NCBI GenBank assembly: GCA_005792865.1 | Contig: SXQR01000208.1 | Coordinates: forward strand, 1 to 25,423 | Origin: Flavobacterium sp. | GTDB lineage: Bacteria; Bacteroidota; Bacteroidia; Flavobacteriales; Flavobacteriaceae | Direction: 5' to 3' | DNA length: 25,423 nucleotides | Shown here: in pieces, positions 14,149 to 22,145 of the stretch | Layout of the letters: every line of letters begins with the position of its first letter | Position numbering within the stretch: the stretch's first letter is position 1 | Made by a program: the position numbers and the translations under genes | Notes under the pieces: model-generated | Told to the model about the DNA's origin: nothing | Database searches by the model: none | What the model saw: only the letters and a program-made list of their open reading frames with translations

Positions 14149-14679
14149 ATGACCCAGGAAAAACTACTGAAAATGATCGCCGAGAAGGACGACCAGGCCT
14201 TTTCACGCATGTATGACATGTATGCCAAGAGCCTGTTTGCCGTGATCTCAAACCTGATCCGCGACCGCGAGGAGGCCGAGGATGTCCTGCAGGAAGTTTT
14301 TGTCAAGATCTGGAAAAATATCGACAGTTACAGTGAATCCAAGGGCCGCTTTTACACCTGGATCCTCAATATTTCGCGCAATGCCGCCATCGACAGGCTG
14401 CGGTCCAAAGGTTACAACAACAGCCGCAAAAACCTATCTGCGGACAATTTCGTAAATCTGCTCGACGACAACACGCGGCTCAACAACCGCATAGATGTCA
14501 TCGGTATCCGCGATTTTGTCAAAAAGCTCAAGCCCAAATGCATCCAATTGATCGAACTGTTGTTCTTCAGGGGATTTACGCAGCAGGAGGCATCAGACGA
14601 GCTGCAGATCCCACTGGGAACCGTCAAGACGCAGAACCGCAATTGCATTAACGACCTCAGGAATTACCTACAGATATAA
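14149..14679 (+). CDS. ECF-type RNA polymerase sigma factor
   Basis: 176 residues, sigma-70 family group 4. Region 2 spans about 12-85, with the core-binding segment DREEAEDVLQEVFVKIWKNI at 39-58 and the -10 recognition part up to RNAAIDRLRS at 78-87. Region 4 spans about 120-174, with the helix-turn-helix FTQQEASDELQIPLGTVKTQ at 143-162. The TVKTQNRNC recognition helix has Gln where many ECF proteins have Arg. The next gene encodes a membrane anti-sigma factor; the stop TAA (14677-14679) shares its last base with that gene's ATG (TAATG), so production is coupled and activity is presumably held by the anti-sigma factor until an envelope signal arrives. The specific regulon is unknown. Confidence 0.93.
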   Translation: MTQEKLLKMIAEKDDQAFSRMYDMYAKSLFAVISNLIRDREEAEDVLQEVFVKIWKNIDSYSESKGRFYTWILNISRNAAIDRLRSKGYNNSRKNLSADNFVNLLDDNTRLNNRIDVIGIRDFVKKLKPKCIQLIELLFFRGFTQQEASDELQIPLGTVKTQNRNCINDLRNYLQI

Positions 14680-15470
14680 TGGACACAAGGGATTTGACCG
14701 AATCGGGAAACCTCGAATTATACGTTTACGGACTTTTGCCCGAAGACGAGGCCCGGCGCATTGCCGCAATGTCTGCCGAAAACCCGCAGCTTCGCGAGGA
14801 AATCGAGCAGATCGAACTTGCGGTGATCGACCTCTCGTCAGCGTTTGCACCGTTTATACCCGCATCGGTGTACCGCCTGATCAGCAGCCGGATCGCACCT
14901 GATAGCCCGGCTCCAATGGAGTCCGTGCAAAAACGCGGTTTCAACTGGGCGGCGCTGACGGGCTGGGCGGCAGCAGTGCTTTTACTGCTTGGAATCGGTT
15001 ACTTCTACAAGGAACTGGACGAGCGCAACGAGCGTGTGGCCGAGGTCGAGAAACAGAGAAAATCACTCCAGGAAGCCGTCGTGACGCTTGAAGCGGCCAA
15101 AAAATCGGGTGACGAGGCGCTGGCCGTTGTGCGCGACACTGCCAATACGGTGGTGGCCCTTGGAGGACAGGCCGTGTCGCCCCAATCTGCGGCAAAGGTA
15201 TATTGGAACCGCGAGACGCAATCGGTCTATGTTGATGCGCAGGGACTGCCACGCCCCCCTGAGGGAATGGTTTACCAGGTATGGGCGCTCAAGTTGGACC
15301 CGTTGACGCCGGTCAGCATTGGATTGCTTGAAAATTTCGAGGCGGACAATCGCAAGATATTCGCGGTGTCACAAGCAGCCGAGGCAGAGGCCTTCGGGAT
15401 CACGCTTGAGCCCGCGGGAGGAAGCGCAACGCCGACGCTTGAACAGCTTTACGTCCTGGGCAAGGTTTAG
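14679..15470 (+). CDS. RskA-type membrane anti-sigma factor
   Basis: 263 residues. The N-terminal cytoplasmic anti-sigma domain (about 1-85, LELYVYGLLPEDEARRIAAM) lacks the HxxxCxxC zinc motif, as in RskA-like proteins. One transmembrane helix follows (about 91-109, AALTGWAAAVLLLLGIGYFY), then a charged coiled coil (about 110-145), and an extracytoplasmic RskA domain (about 160-263, with VYWNRETQSVYVDAQGLP and PEGMVYQVWAL). It should bind and silence the sigma factor encoded directly upstream, releasing it on envelope signalling; regulated proteolysis is known for some relatives. The gene's TAG stop overlaps the TAA stop of the convergent ccsBA gene by 4 bp (15467-15470), leaving no space for a terminator. 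Confidence 0.9.
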   Translation: MDTRDLTESGNLELYVYGLLPEDEARRIAAMSAENPQLREEIEQIELAVIDLSSAFAPFIPASVYRLISSRIAPDSPAPMESVQKRGFNWAALTGWAAAVLLLLGIGYFYKELDERNERVAEVEKQRKSLQEAVVTLEAAKKSGDEALAVVRDTANTVVALGGQAVSPQSAAKVYWNRETQSVYVDAQGLPRPPEGMVYQVWALKLDPLTPVSIGLLENFEADNRKIFAVSQAAEAEAFGITLEPAGGSATPTLEQLYVLGKV

Positions 15471-18400
15471 GCTTTGTTGAACTTTCTATAACGCCAGTAC
15501 ACAATTCCCGAAAAGACCAGGAATCCCGCCAGGATATACAGATAGACCGTCACATTCTGGCGCTCACCGGAGGCGTATGAATGAAGTCCGCTCAGGTGGA
15601 AATTCACCCCGAAATAGGTCATCAGGATCGACGCGAAAGCCAGGACGCTCATGAAATTGTAGATGAATTTTCCGCGCAGTGCCGGTACGAACCGCATGTG
15701 GATCACGAAGGCGTAAACCATGATTGAGATCAGGGCCCAGGTTTCCTTCGGGTCCCAACCCCAATATCTTCCCCAACTCTCGTTAGCCCATTGGCCTCCC
15801 AGGAAGTTTCCGATAGTCAGCATTACCAGGCCGATGGTCAGCGCCATTTCATTGATGTAGGTGATTTCCTTGATATGGAGCTGCATGCGCGCGCGGTTGT
15901 CCTTGCGGGTGAAAAGCATCAGGAGCATCGCCACGATCCCCAATACCATCGCCAGGGTGAACGGCCCGTAGCTCGCCACGATCACGGCCACATGGATCAT
16001 CAGCCAATATGAATTGAGCACGGGAACGAGATTCGCGATCGAGGGGTCCATCCAGTTCCAGTGGGCGATCATCAAAATCATGGATGCGACAAATGTACCG
16101 GAGGCCACCGTCAGCTTCGATTTACGGTCGAAGGCCAGCGTAAAGAACATCGTCGCCCAGGCCACATAAATCATGGATTCATAAGCATCGCTCCAGGGCG
16201 CGTGCCCCGAAATGTACCACCTGACGATCAGCCCAAGGGTATGGATGGCAAAGAAAACGCCGATCAGGAGATGGAAGGCATTGATCGTTAAGCGGATCCA
16301 GCTGCGGTTGTGGAAGATGCTGACGATGGTCAGCGCAAGCATAAACACCCCCGCCAGCATGTACAGGTAGTACAGGTTCTTGAAAACGTCGTATTTGTTG
16401 TACAGGATTTCAGACGTGATCTTGTCCTCCGCAGGCATCACGCGGCTCCCGTATTTGGATTGGAACTTCTTGATGCCACCCAGGTAAAAATCCGGTTCCT
16501 TATAATTTTTGGCCGCAGCGGCGTTCTTGAGCGAGACAAGGTAAATGGGCAGGATCTGCTGGGTAAAAGTAGAGTCCATGCCCTTGAGGCCGGCGTGGCG
16601 GAGCTCCATGTAGTTCACCCACTTGTCGTTGGGATCGTTCGGAACCGGAAAGATTTTCAGGATGCTCCCGGATAGTGCCGAATTGAGCAAATTGACTTTC
16701 TTGTCGGTTTCGATGAAATCCTTCTGGAACTGGTTGGGCACGGCGGCGGCATAAGCAGGTTCGAGATAGGGCGAAAGCTTGTAATTCCCGGTCTGGTCGA
16801 AGAAATCCAAAAACCTGGCGTACTTGGCCTTTTCGGCCACCCCAATGATGCGGCGCAGGCTGTCGTTGCCGGGCTTGAGGTAAACCAGCGGAATCTCGAA
16901 CCAGGCGTTGGGATACTGCGTCATCGAGAGGAATACCTGGTCAGAATTCAGTCCCTCGAAATTGTCCTTCTTGGACACCTTGCGCAGCAGTTCGGATGAA
17001 AAGGTGTTGATCGGCTTCATGCGCCCGCCCTGGTCCTGGACCACTAGCCTCCCGAATTTCGCTGCATGATCTTCCGTGACGGCGTTGTCCAAAATGAACT
17101 TCCTGGCTTCCCCTTCCGACGGCCTGTTGTGGTCGTGCTGCGCCGAAATGCCCATCGAGGAAATCAACATGATCGCAAGCCCGGCCTTCTTGGCCTTGAC
17201 CTTCTCGAGTTTGCGCTTAAGATCGGCGAACCGGGAATGTTTCGTGAACATGATGGCCATCAGCCCGAAGAAAAGCATGAAATAACCCAGGTAGGTAATG
17301 TTGGTGCCCCAAAAATCGTGGTTGACCGAAAGTACGGTACCCTTCTCGTCAGGATCGAAAGAAGCCTGGAAAAAGCGATAACCCTTGTGGTCCAGCACGT
17401 TATTCATGAAGATGCGCGCGTCAAAGGGCTTCTCGTCCAGTACGGTGACCTGGCTTTCAAACGAGGAATAACTTTTTTCGGTCCCGGGGTATTTGCTGGC
17501 AATGAAGTCGTTGAGTTTGACCTTGAACGGAAGGGTATAGACCTTGCTGCCGTAGAAAAGCGTAAAGTCCAGACCGCCCAATGTGACCGATTTTGGCTCT
17601 CCCATCTTGCCTTTCGCCCCGGTCAGGGTCACGACTTTCGATTCGCCATTATGCGACACTTCTACGGTCAGCGCATCGTCGGTCTGCTTGTCCGTGTAAT
17701 CGTTGTTGGAAGTAAATCCCTTTTGGCCACGAACGGCAACTTCGGGAAAGACGAACTGTGCGCCTCCCATATTGTACAGCGAGCGCATCATCAGCGGTTG
17801 GACCGAATCCTTCGCGACACTTCCCTGCATCTGGTCGGCCATGCGCATGAACTGTCCTTCAAAAGGCGAACTGATCGTGTAACCATCGCCCAAAGTTGTG
17901 ATGTTGATCGCGCCCTTCGTGGGTTTGTTAAGCGCAAAAAGCATGTTGTGTATGTTTTCGACACGGCCTTCCTCAAGGTAATGTTCATGCCGCGTACCAT
18001 CGCCGGACTCCACCATCTTCAGGTACAGTTTTCCCTTTGGGTCGGGCTTAATGGCCTCGGTGGCGTTCATCACGTAACCCGAATATCCGACCTTGAAATC
18101 CTGCTGGTCAAACTTGCCCGACAGGGTAAAATCATTATCGGTGACCGGTGAAAGCAGCAGCGGTTTTTCAAAGACCCGGCGGCGCATCTCACCCTGGTAC
18201 TGGCCATCGACAAAGACCGTAAGATAGGTCCGGTCGCTGAAAATCTCGTTTGCGGCCTGTCCCTCGCGGATCGGCATGACGCCCTCATAACTGATGTATC
18301 GCGTCACGAAGGCCCCGAGAAGGATGAAGATGAAAGACAAATGAAGTGTCAGCGTGGCCCACTTTTCCTTTTTGTAAAGTTTGTACCGACGGATGTTCCC

Positions 18401-18589
18401 GAGGAAATTCAGCATGAAGACAAACATGATCGCCTCGAACCACCAGGCATTGTAGACGATGATCCGTGCGGTGTCGGTATTATAGGCATCCTCGATGAAA
18501 GTACCGGCGGCCATGGCGCCCGCAAATGCGATAAAAAGAAATGCCATGAGACGGGTCGAAAACAGGAAAGAGAAGAATTTATTTTCCAT
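15467..18589 (-). CDS. ccsBA: CcsBA, fused system II cytochrome c synthetase
   Basis: 1040 residues. Exports haem and attaches it to CXXCH motifs of c-type cytochromes on the outer face of the cytoplasmic membrane. The N-terminal CcsB/ResB part has helices near residues 10-30, 45-65 and 80-100, a periplasmic beta-rich stretch (about 115-420) and a further helix near 428-446. A hydrophobic segment at about 465-485 (AGLAIMLISSMGISAQ) looks like an internal signal or helix before a second periplasmic domain (about 485-720). The C-terminal CcsA part (about 725-1035) carries the haem-handling WWD motif WANESWGRYWGWDPKETW near 930-948 and a conserved GHAPWSDAYES segment near 795. The start ATG at 18589 has an exact -7 box 26 nt upstream. 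It is a single gene. Confidence 0.95.
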   Translation of the reverse strand: MENKFFSFLFSTRLMAFLFIAFAGAMAAGTFIEDAYNTDTARIIVYNAWWFEAIMFVFMLNFLGNIRRYKLYKKEKWATLTLHLSFIFILLGAFVTRYISYEGVMPIREGQAANEIFSDRTYLTVFVDGQYQGEMRRRVFEKPLLLSPVTDNDFTLSGKFDQQDFKVGYSGYVMNATEAIKPDPKGKLYLKMVESGDGTRHEHYLEEGRVENIHNMLFALNKPTKGAINITTLGDGYTISSPFEGQFMRMADQMQGSVAKDSVQPLMMRSLYNMGGAQFVFPEVAVRGQKGFTSNNDYTDKQTDDALTVEVSHNGESKVVTLTGAKGKMGEPKSVTLGGLDFTLFYGSKVYTLPFKVKLNDFIASKYPGTEKSYSSFESQVTVLDEKPFDARIFMNNVLDHKGYRFFQASFDPDEKGTVLSVNHDFWGTNITYLGYFMLFFGLMAIMFTKHSRFADLKRKLEKVKAKKAGLAIMLISSMGISAQHDHNRPSEGEARKFILDNAVTEDHAAKFGRLVVQDQGGRMKPINTFSSELLRKVSKKDNFEGLNSDQVFLSMTQYPNAWFEIPLVYLKPGNDSLRRIIGVAEKAKYARFLDFFDQTGNYKLSPYLEPAYAAAVPNQFQKDFIETDKKVNLLNSALSGSILKIFPVPNDPNDKWVNYMELRHAGLKGMDSTFTQQILPIYLVSLKNAAAAKNYKEPDFYLGGIKKFQSKYGSRVMPAEDKITSEILYNKYDVFKNLYYLYMLAGVFMLALTIVSIFHNRSWIRLTINAFHLLIGVFFAIHTLGLIVRWYISGHAPWSDAYESMIYVAWATMFFTLAFDRKSKLTVASGTFVASMILMIAHWNWMDPSIANLVPVLNSYWLMIHVAVIVASYGPFTLAMVLGIVAMLLMLFTRKDNRARMQLHIKEITYINEMALTIGLVMLTIGNFLGGQWANESWGRYWGWDPKETWALISIMVYAFVIHMRFVPALRGKFIYNFMSVLAFASILMTYFGVNFHLSGLHSYASGERQNVTVYLYILAGFLVFSGIVYWRYRKFNKA

Positions 18590-18615
18590 TGCGGAAGGGG
18601 GAAATTTTTGTGCTG

Positions 18616-18623
18616 CAAAAGTA
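18616..18623 (-). promoter_or_regulatory. -7 box of ccsBA
   Basis: TACTTTTG on the minus strand matches TAnnTTTG exactly and ends 26 nt before the ccsBA ATG. No TTG was seen at -33. Confidence 0.53.
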
Positions 18624-18687
18624 GGGAAAATTTATGGGCATCCCAGCGTTGGCCGCTTTGCTTTTGCCCTCCGGCGCACATTTTTTA

Positions 18688-18709
18688 GCCGCTTCGTTGC
18701 GGCATTTTT
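18688..18709 (+). other. Terminator-like hairpin in the ccsBA/DUF2520 divergent region
   Basis: GCCGC (18688-18692), 6-nt loop TTCGTT and GCGGC (18699-18703), then ATTTTT. A T-run also precedes the stem (TTTTTT at 18681). No upstream plus-strand transcript would need it, so it may be a leader structure or a repeat rather than a terminator. Confidence 0.4.
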
Positions 18710-18723
18710 CATACTTTAGCGCC

Positions 18724-19479
18724 ATGGTGAAAATCGGGATAATAGGTTCGGGAAATGTGGCGCTCCACCTTGCAAGTGCATGGGGCAGCTCACCGCAAAT
18801 TTCCATGCAGGGGCTGTTTGCCCGGAATCCCGAAAAACTCCCCCAATCCCATAGGGCGCGTGCTATATCCGACATTTCGCAATTGGCGGATTGCGACCTT
18901 GTCATCATTGCCGTTTCGGACGATGCGATCGCATCGGTGGCCGCCGCCCTGCCCTTTGAGGGAAAACTCGTCGCGCACACCTCCGGAAGCAGGCCGCTCG
19001 GGGATATCGGCGGGAAGAATTTTGCCGCATCGTTCTATCCGCTGCAGACCTTTTCGCGCGCGAGAACCCCTGATTACGGTGCGGTTCCCGTCTGCATCGA
19101 GGCGTCCAGGGAAAGCGATTATGCCTTGCTGGAGCTGGCCGCATCTGTTTTTGGCGCGTGCCAAAGAACCGATTCGAAGCAGCGCCGGGCGATGCACCTG
19201 TCGGCCGTCTTCGCCTGCAATTTCGCCAATCACATGTATGCCCTTGCCGATTCGCTCTGCACGGAGCACAACGTTCCTTTTTCGATGCTGCGCCCGCTTA
19301 TCCTCGAAACTGCCCTTAAGGTTCAGTCCATGGCGCCTTGCGAGGCCCAGACCGGACCTGCCATCCGCGGTGACGCGAAAACGATCTCGGCACACCTGGA
19401 AATGCTAACCGAAGAACGCATCCGCAGCCTTTATGCCGAGATTACCCAATCCATCAGATATGAATCAGAAAAATTATAA
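18724..19479 (+). CDS. Rossmann-fold and DUF2520 domain protein
   Basis: 251 residues. The N-terminus KIGIIGSGNVALHLASAW is a dinucleotide-binding Rossmann motif (GxGNxA), the core strand pattern continues with CDLVIIAVSDDAI at about 58-70, and the C-terminal DUF2520 helical region contains AMHLSAVFACNFANHMYALA near 155-175. The overall plan resembles F420- or NADP-dependent reductases such as pyrroline-5-carboxylate reductase, but the substrate is unknown. The longest frame starts at 18634, but those first 30 codons read through the hairpin and T-runs; the ATG at 18724 is chosen. Its 3' end overlaps the next gene by 20 bp, so it heads the DUF2520-kdsC-ubiA-maf-mscS chain. Confidence 0.85.
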   Translation: MVKIGIIGSGNVALHLASAWGSSPQISMQGLFARNPEKLPQSHRARAISDISQLADCDLVIIAVSDDAIASVAAALPFEGKLVAHTSGSRPLGDIGGKNFAASFYPLQTFSRARTPDYGAVPVCIEASRESDYALLELAASVFGACQRTDSKQRRAMHLSAVFACNFANHMYALADSLCTEHNVPFSMLRPLILETALKVQSMAPCEAQTGPAIRGDAKTISAHLEMLTEERIRSLYAEITQSIRYESEKL

Positions 19480-19990
19480 GGAACTCATGCACGGAATCAC
19501 GGCATTCATCCTGGATGTCGATGGCGTGCTCACCGATTCGTCGGTACACGTGACCTCGACGGGTGAGATGCTGCGCACGATGAACATCCGGGACGGCTAT
19601 GCCATGAAGGCGGCCGTGGACAGCGGATACAGGGTCTGCGTCATCTCCGGCGGAACCAATGAGGGTGTCCGCGTCCGGTTGCAGAACCTCGGGATCACCG
19701 ATGTGCACCTGGGTGCGGGCGACAAAGTTGCGATCCTTGAACAACTTCTCTCAAAATATGGGCTTTCTCCCGAAAACATCCTGTACATGGGCGACGACAT
19801 CCCCGACTATCACGTCATGAAGCGCGTGGGACTGCCCGTTTGCCCGCAGGACGCCGCACCTGAAATCAGGGGGCTCTCGCGTTACGTGTCGCATCACAAG
19901 GGCGGCCGGGGCGCGGTGCGCGACGTCATTGAACAGGTCATGAAGGTACAGGGAAAATGGATGCAATTTTTTGACGCGAAATATGATTAA
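19460..19990 (+). CDS. kdsC: KdsC-like 3-deoxy-D-manno-octulosonate 8-phosphate phosphatase (HAD)
   Basis: 176 residues, a C0-type HAD phosphatase without a cap domain that forms tetramers in known relatives. It removes phosphate from Kdo-8-P to give Kdo, the LPS inner-core sugar. Motif I is FILDVDGVLTDSS (nucleophile Asp19, acid/base Asp21). Motif II is in VCVISGG, a conserved Lys lies in AGDKVAIL, and motif IV is MGDDIPDY. The RDGYAMKAAVDSG segment is typical of KdsC. The start ATG at 19460 lies 20 bp inside the preceding gene, and the 3' end overlaps ubiA by 8 bp. Other C0 HAD phosphatases of sugars are possible, but length and motifs fit KdsC well. Confidence 0.88.
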   Translation: MNQKNYKELMHGITAFILDVDGVLTDSSVHVTSTGEMLRTMNIRDGYAMKAAVDSGYRVCVISGGTNEGVRVRLQNLGITDVHLGAGDKVAILEQLLSKYGLSPENILYMGDDIPDYHVMKRVGLPVCPQDAAPEIRGLSRYVSHHKGGRGAVRDVIEQVMKVQGKWMQFFDAKYD

Positions 19991-20918
19991 ATGGCTTGAA
20001 CTCGTCAGGTACCAGAACCTGATCCTACTGGCACTCATGCAGTTGCTTTTCCGTTTCGGATTTTTAAAGCTGCAAAACATTCCCCTCGCCCTGTCCGACC
20101 TGCAGTATCTGCTATTGGTGGGGGCGACGCTCTGCCTTGCCGCGGCGGGCTATGTCCTGAACGATATCCATGACCAGGACACAGATCGCCACAACCGTCC
20201 GCAAAGGTTGACGGTGGGCCACGGGATTTCGGAAAAGGCGGCCTACAACGCCTATTTTGCACTTACGATCTTGGGTGTCGGGTTTGGGTTCCTGTTGTCC
20301 AATATCATTTGCAAGCCCATGTTTTCGGCAATTTTCATCTGCATTGCCGGCGTGCTGCACCTGTATGCGACCAGCCTCAAGCAGAGCCTTCTGGTGGGCA
20401 ATGTCATCGTGGCGGTCTTGCTTGCCTTTTCGGTTTACATCATCGGGATCTTTGACCTCTATCCAATTCTCAATGCCGACAACCGCGCGCTGCTTTCGAT
20501 CGTGTTCCAAGTCCTGATCGATTATGCGGTGTTCGCATTGCTGATCAATTTCATCCGCGAGATCGTCAAGGACCTCGAGGACGTGGACGGCGACTACAAC
20601 CAGGGCATGAACACGCTGCCCATCGCGCTGGGGGTCGCGCGCACCTCCCGTGTGGTGTTCTACCTGAGCATCGTCCCCATTGCCGTGCTTTTCTTTTACA
20701 TCAATAAGTTTTTCATGTCCTCGGGACTTTATTTTGCGGCCATCTACGCCTTTGCGCTCGTGGTGGCACCTTTGATCTATTTTTCCATAAAACTCTGGAA
20801 CGCCAGGCACAAGGCCGAATACCACCACCTGTCGAACGTGCTGAAATTCGTGCTGCTGTTTGGCATCCTGTCCATTCTGGTGGTCTCACTCAACATAAGA
20901 TACAATGCTCAGGGATAG
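19983..20918 (+). CDS. UbiA-family membrane prenyltransferase
   Basis: 311 residues with about eight to nine transmembrane helices. Two polar motifs bind the isoprenyl diphosphate through Mg: NDIHDQDTD at about residues 60-68 and KDLEDVDGDYNQG at about 195-207. Flavobacterial relatives are annotated as geranylgeranylglycerol-phosphate geranylgeranyltransferase, but the aromatic or lipid acceptor cannot be read from sequence; a menaquinone step (MenA) is possible but not supported by a specific motif. The ATG at 19983 is chosen over a TTG at 19971; it overlaps the kdsC end by 8 bp. The 3' end overlaps maf by 14 bp, so it is within a tightly packed operon. Confidence 0.87.
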   Translation: MIKWLELVRYQNLILLALMQLLFRFGFLKLQNIPLALSDLQYLLLVGATLCLAAAGYVLNDIHDQDTDRHNRPQRLTVGHGISEKAAYNAYFALTILGVGFGFLLSNIICKPMFSAIFICIAGVLHLYATSLKQSLLVGNVIVAVLLAFSVYIIGIFDLYPILNADNRALLSIVFQVLIDYAVFALLINFIREIVKDLEDVDGDYNQGMNTLPIALGVARTSRVVFYLSIVPIAVLFFYINKFFMSSGLYFAAIYAFALVVAPLIYFSIKLWNARHKAEYHHLSNVLKFVLLFGILSILVVSLNIRYNAQG

Positions 20919-21489
20919 TCTCAGGAGCGTCAGGATCGTCCTGGCATCGGGATCCCCGCGGCGCCAGCAGTTTTTCCGCGACCTGGATGTCGATTTTGAG
21001 ATCAGGGTACGCGAAGTCGATGAAGTCTATCCCCCGGAACTCGCCGGTGCCCAAATCCCTGAATTCCTTTGCAGGCTCAAGGCCGACGCTTTTGCAGACC
21101 TTGCTCCGGACGAACTCCTGGTGACCAGCGACACCATTGTGTGGCACAAGGGGCGAGCATTGGGAAAACCCGACGGTTTTGACGATGCATTGCGGATCCT
21201 GACCAAGCTGCAGGGCGATACGCACGAGGTCATCACATCGGTCTGCTTCAAGACCACAAGAGGAATGGACGTCATCACCGAAACCACGCGTGTGACCTTT
21301 AACCCGCTTGACCAGGCATCGCTTCGATACTACCTGGAGCACTACCGTCCCTACGACAAGGCGGGCGCGTACGGCATCCAGGATTGGATAGGGCTGGTGG
21401 GCGTGGCGCGGATTGAAGGGTCATACGCCAATGTGATGGGCATGCCCGTGGACAGGGTTTTCCAATACTTAAAATCATTCAGGCCATGA
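20905..21489 (+). CDS. maf: Maf-family nucleotide pyrophosphatase
   Basis: 194 residues. Maf proteins hydrolyse dTTP, UTP or modified nucleotides to the monophosphates and are thought to keep the pool clean. Signature: VLASGSPRRQQFF (about 12-24), the VTSDTIVWHKG catalytic segment (about 72-82) with its Asp, and the PYDKAGAYGIQDW block (about 149-161). The ATG at 20905 lies 14 bp inside ubiA; the stop overlaps the mscS-like ATG (ATGA, 21486-21489). Length is normal for the family. Which nucleotide it prefers (YhdE or YceF type) is not decided here. Confidence 0.92.
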   Translation: MLRDSLRSVRIVLASGSPRRQQFFRDLDVDFEIRVREVDEVYPPELAGAQIPEFLCRLKADAFADLAPDELLVTSDTIVWHKGRALGKPDGFDDALRILTKLQGDTHEVITSVCFKTTRGMDVITETTRVTFNPLDQASLRYYLEHYRPYDKAGAYGIQDWIGLVGVARIEGSYANVMGMPVDRVFQYLKSFRP

Positions 21490-22019
21490 TGCTGTTTATC
21501 AAAGGATTCGAACAACAAGCCATCGCGACCGCGATCCTGCTTGCCGTCGTGATTGCGTTGCGGTATCTGTCGGCTTCGCTGGTGCGGCGCTATTCGGCAA
21601 TCAGCCAAGTACTGGAATTTAGGGCAAACCTGGTCATCAAGTACATCAGCATCTTCATCACGGTGGTCACGGGTTTGGCGCTTTTCGTGATTTGGGGCGT
21701 CGATGCGGCCAACATATTCGCGACCGTCACCGGCATCATGACCCTGATCGGCGTGGCGCTCTTCGCGCAGTGGTCGGTGCTGAGCAACATCACCTCGGGC
21801 GTGATTTTGCTGTTTTCATTCCCGTTCAAGATCGGCGACACCATCCGCATCCACGACAAGGATTTTCCCATCGAGGCCGAAATTGAGGACATCCGCGCCT
21901 TTCACACCCTGCTGCGGACCGCCGAAGGTGAAATGATTTCCTATCCCAACAACCTGCTCCTGCAAAAGGGCGTTTCCATTGTGCAGCCCACGCCACCTGC
22001 CCGCGAATTCACCGATTAA
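21486..22019 (+). CDS. Short MscS-family mechanosensitive channel protein
   Basis: 177 residues against about 286 for E. coli MscS. Three hydrophobic segments (about 11-30, 50-70, 77-95) precede the pore-lining helix and beta domain: ATVTGIMTLIGVALFAQWSV and NITSGVILLFSFPFKIGDTI, the conserved MscS block. The C-terminal alpha/beta domain of MscS is absent; the protein ends soon after LLRTAEGEMISYPNNLLLQKG. Short forms of this kind occur in Flavobacteria, so it may be complete. Start overlaps the maf stop by 4 bp. It is the last gene of the first tight chain; 126 bp separate it from the next gene. Confidence 0.85.
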   Translation: MMLFIKGFEQQAIATAILLAVVIALRYLSASLVRRYSAISQVLEFRANLVIKYISIFITVVTGLALFVIWGVDAANIFATVTGIMTLIGVALFAQWSVLSNITSGVILLFSFPFKIGDTIRIHDKDFPIEAEIEDIRAFHTLLRTAEGEMISYPNNLLLQKGVSIVQPTPPAREFTD

Positions 22020-22145
22020 TAAAAATTTCCCTGTTAAAAAGTGCGAATGTTGCAAAATTTAGCCGTTCGCATATAAGGAATTCGCCACACTGCCGGTGCA
22101 TCTTTGTAAAGTTTGCGCGGGGTTTCTGCGCATGCCATTTTTCTT

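Noticed and set aside
17066..18151. 361-codon plus-strand frame opposite ccsBA
   Set aside because: Antisense shadow of the CcsB-like half; the protein sequence shows no domain and the minus-strand product is clearly CcsBA.
18712..18719. TACTTTAG as a -7 box for the DUF2520 gene
   Set aside because: One mismatch, no -33 TTG, and only 4 nt before the ATG, which would put the transcription start inside the coding sequence.
22042..22071. TGCGAA/TTCGCA inverted repeat after the mscS-like gene as a terminator
   Set aside because: Six-bp arms with an 18-nt loop and no T-run make it too weak to call.
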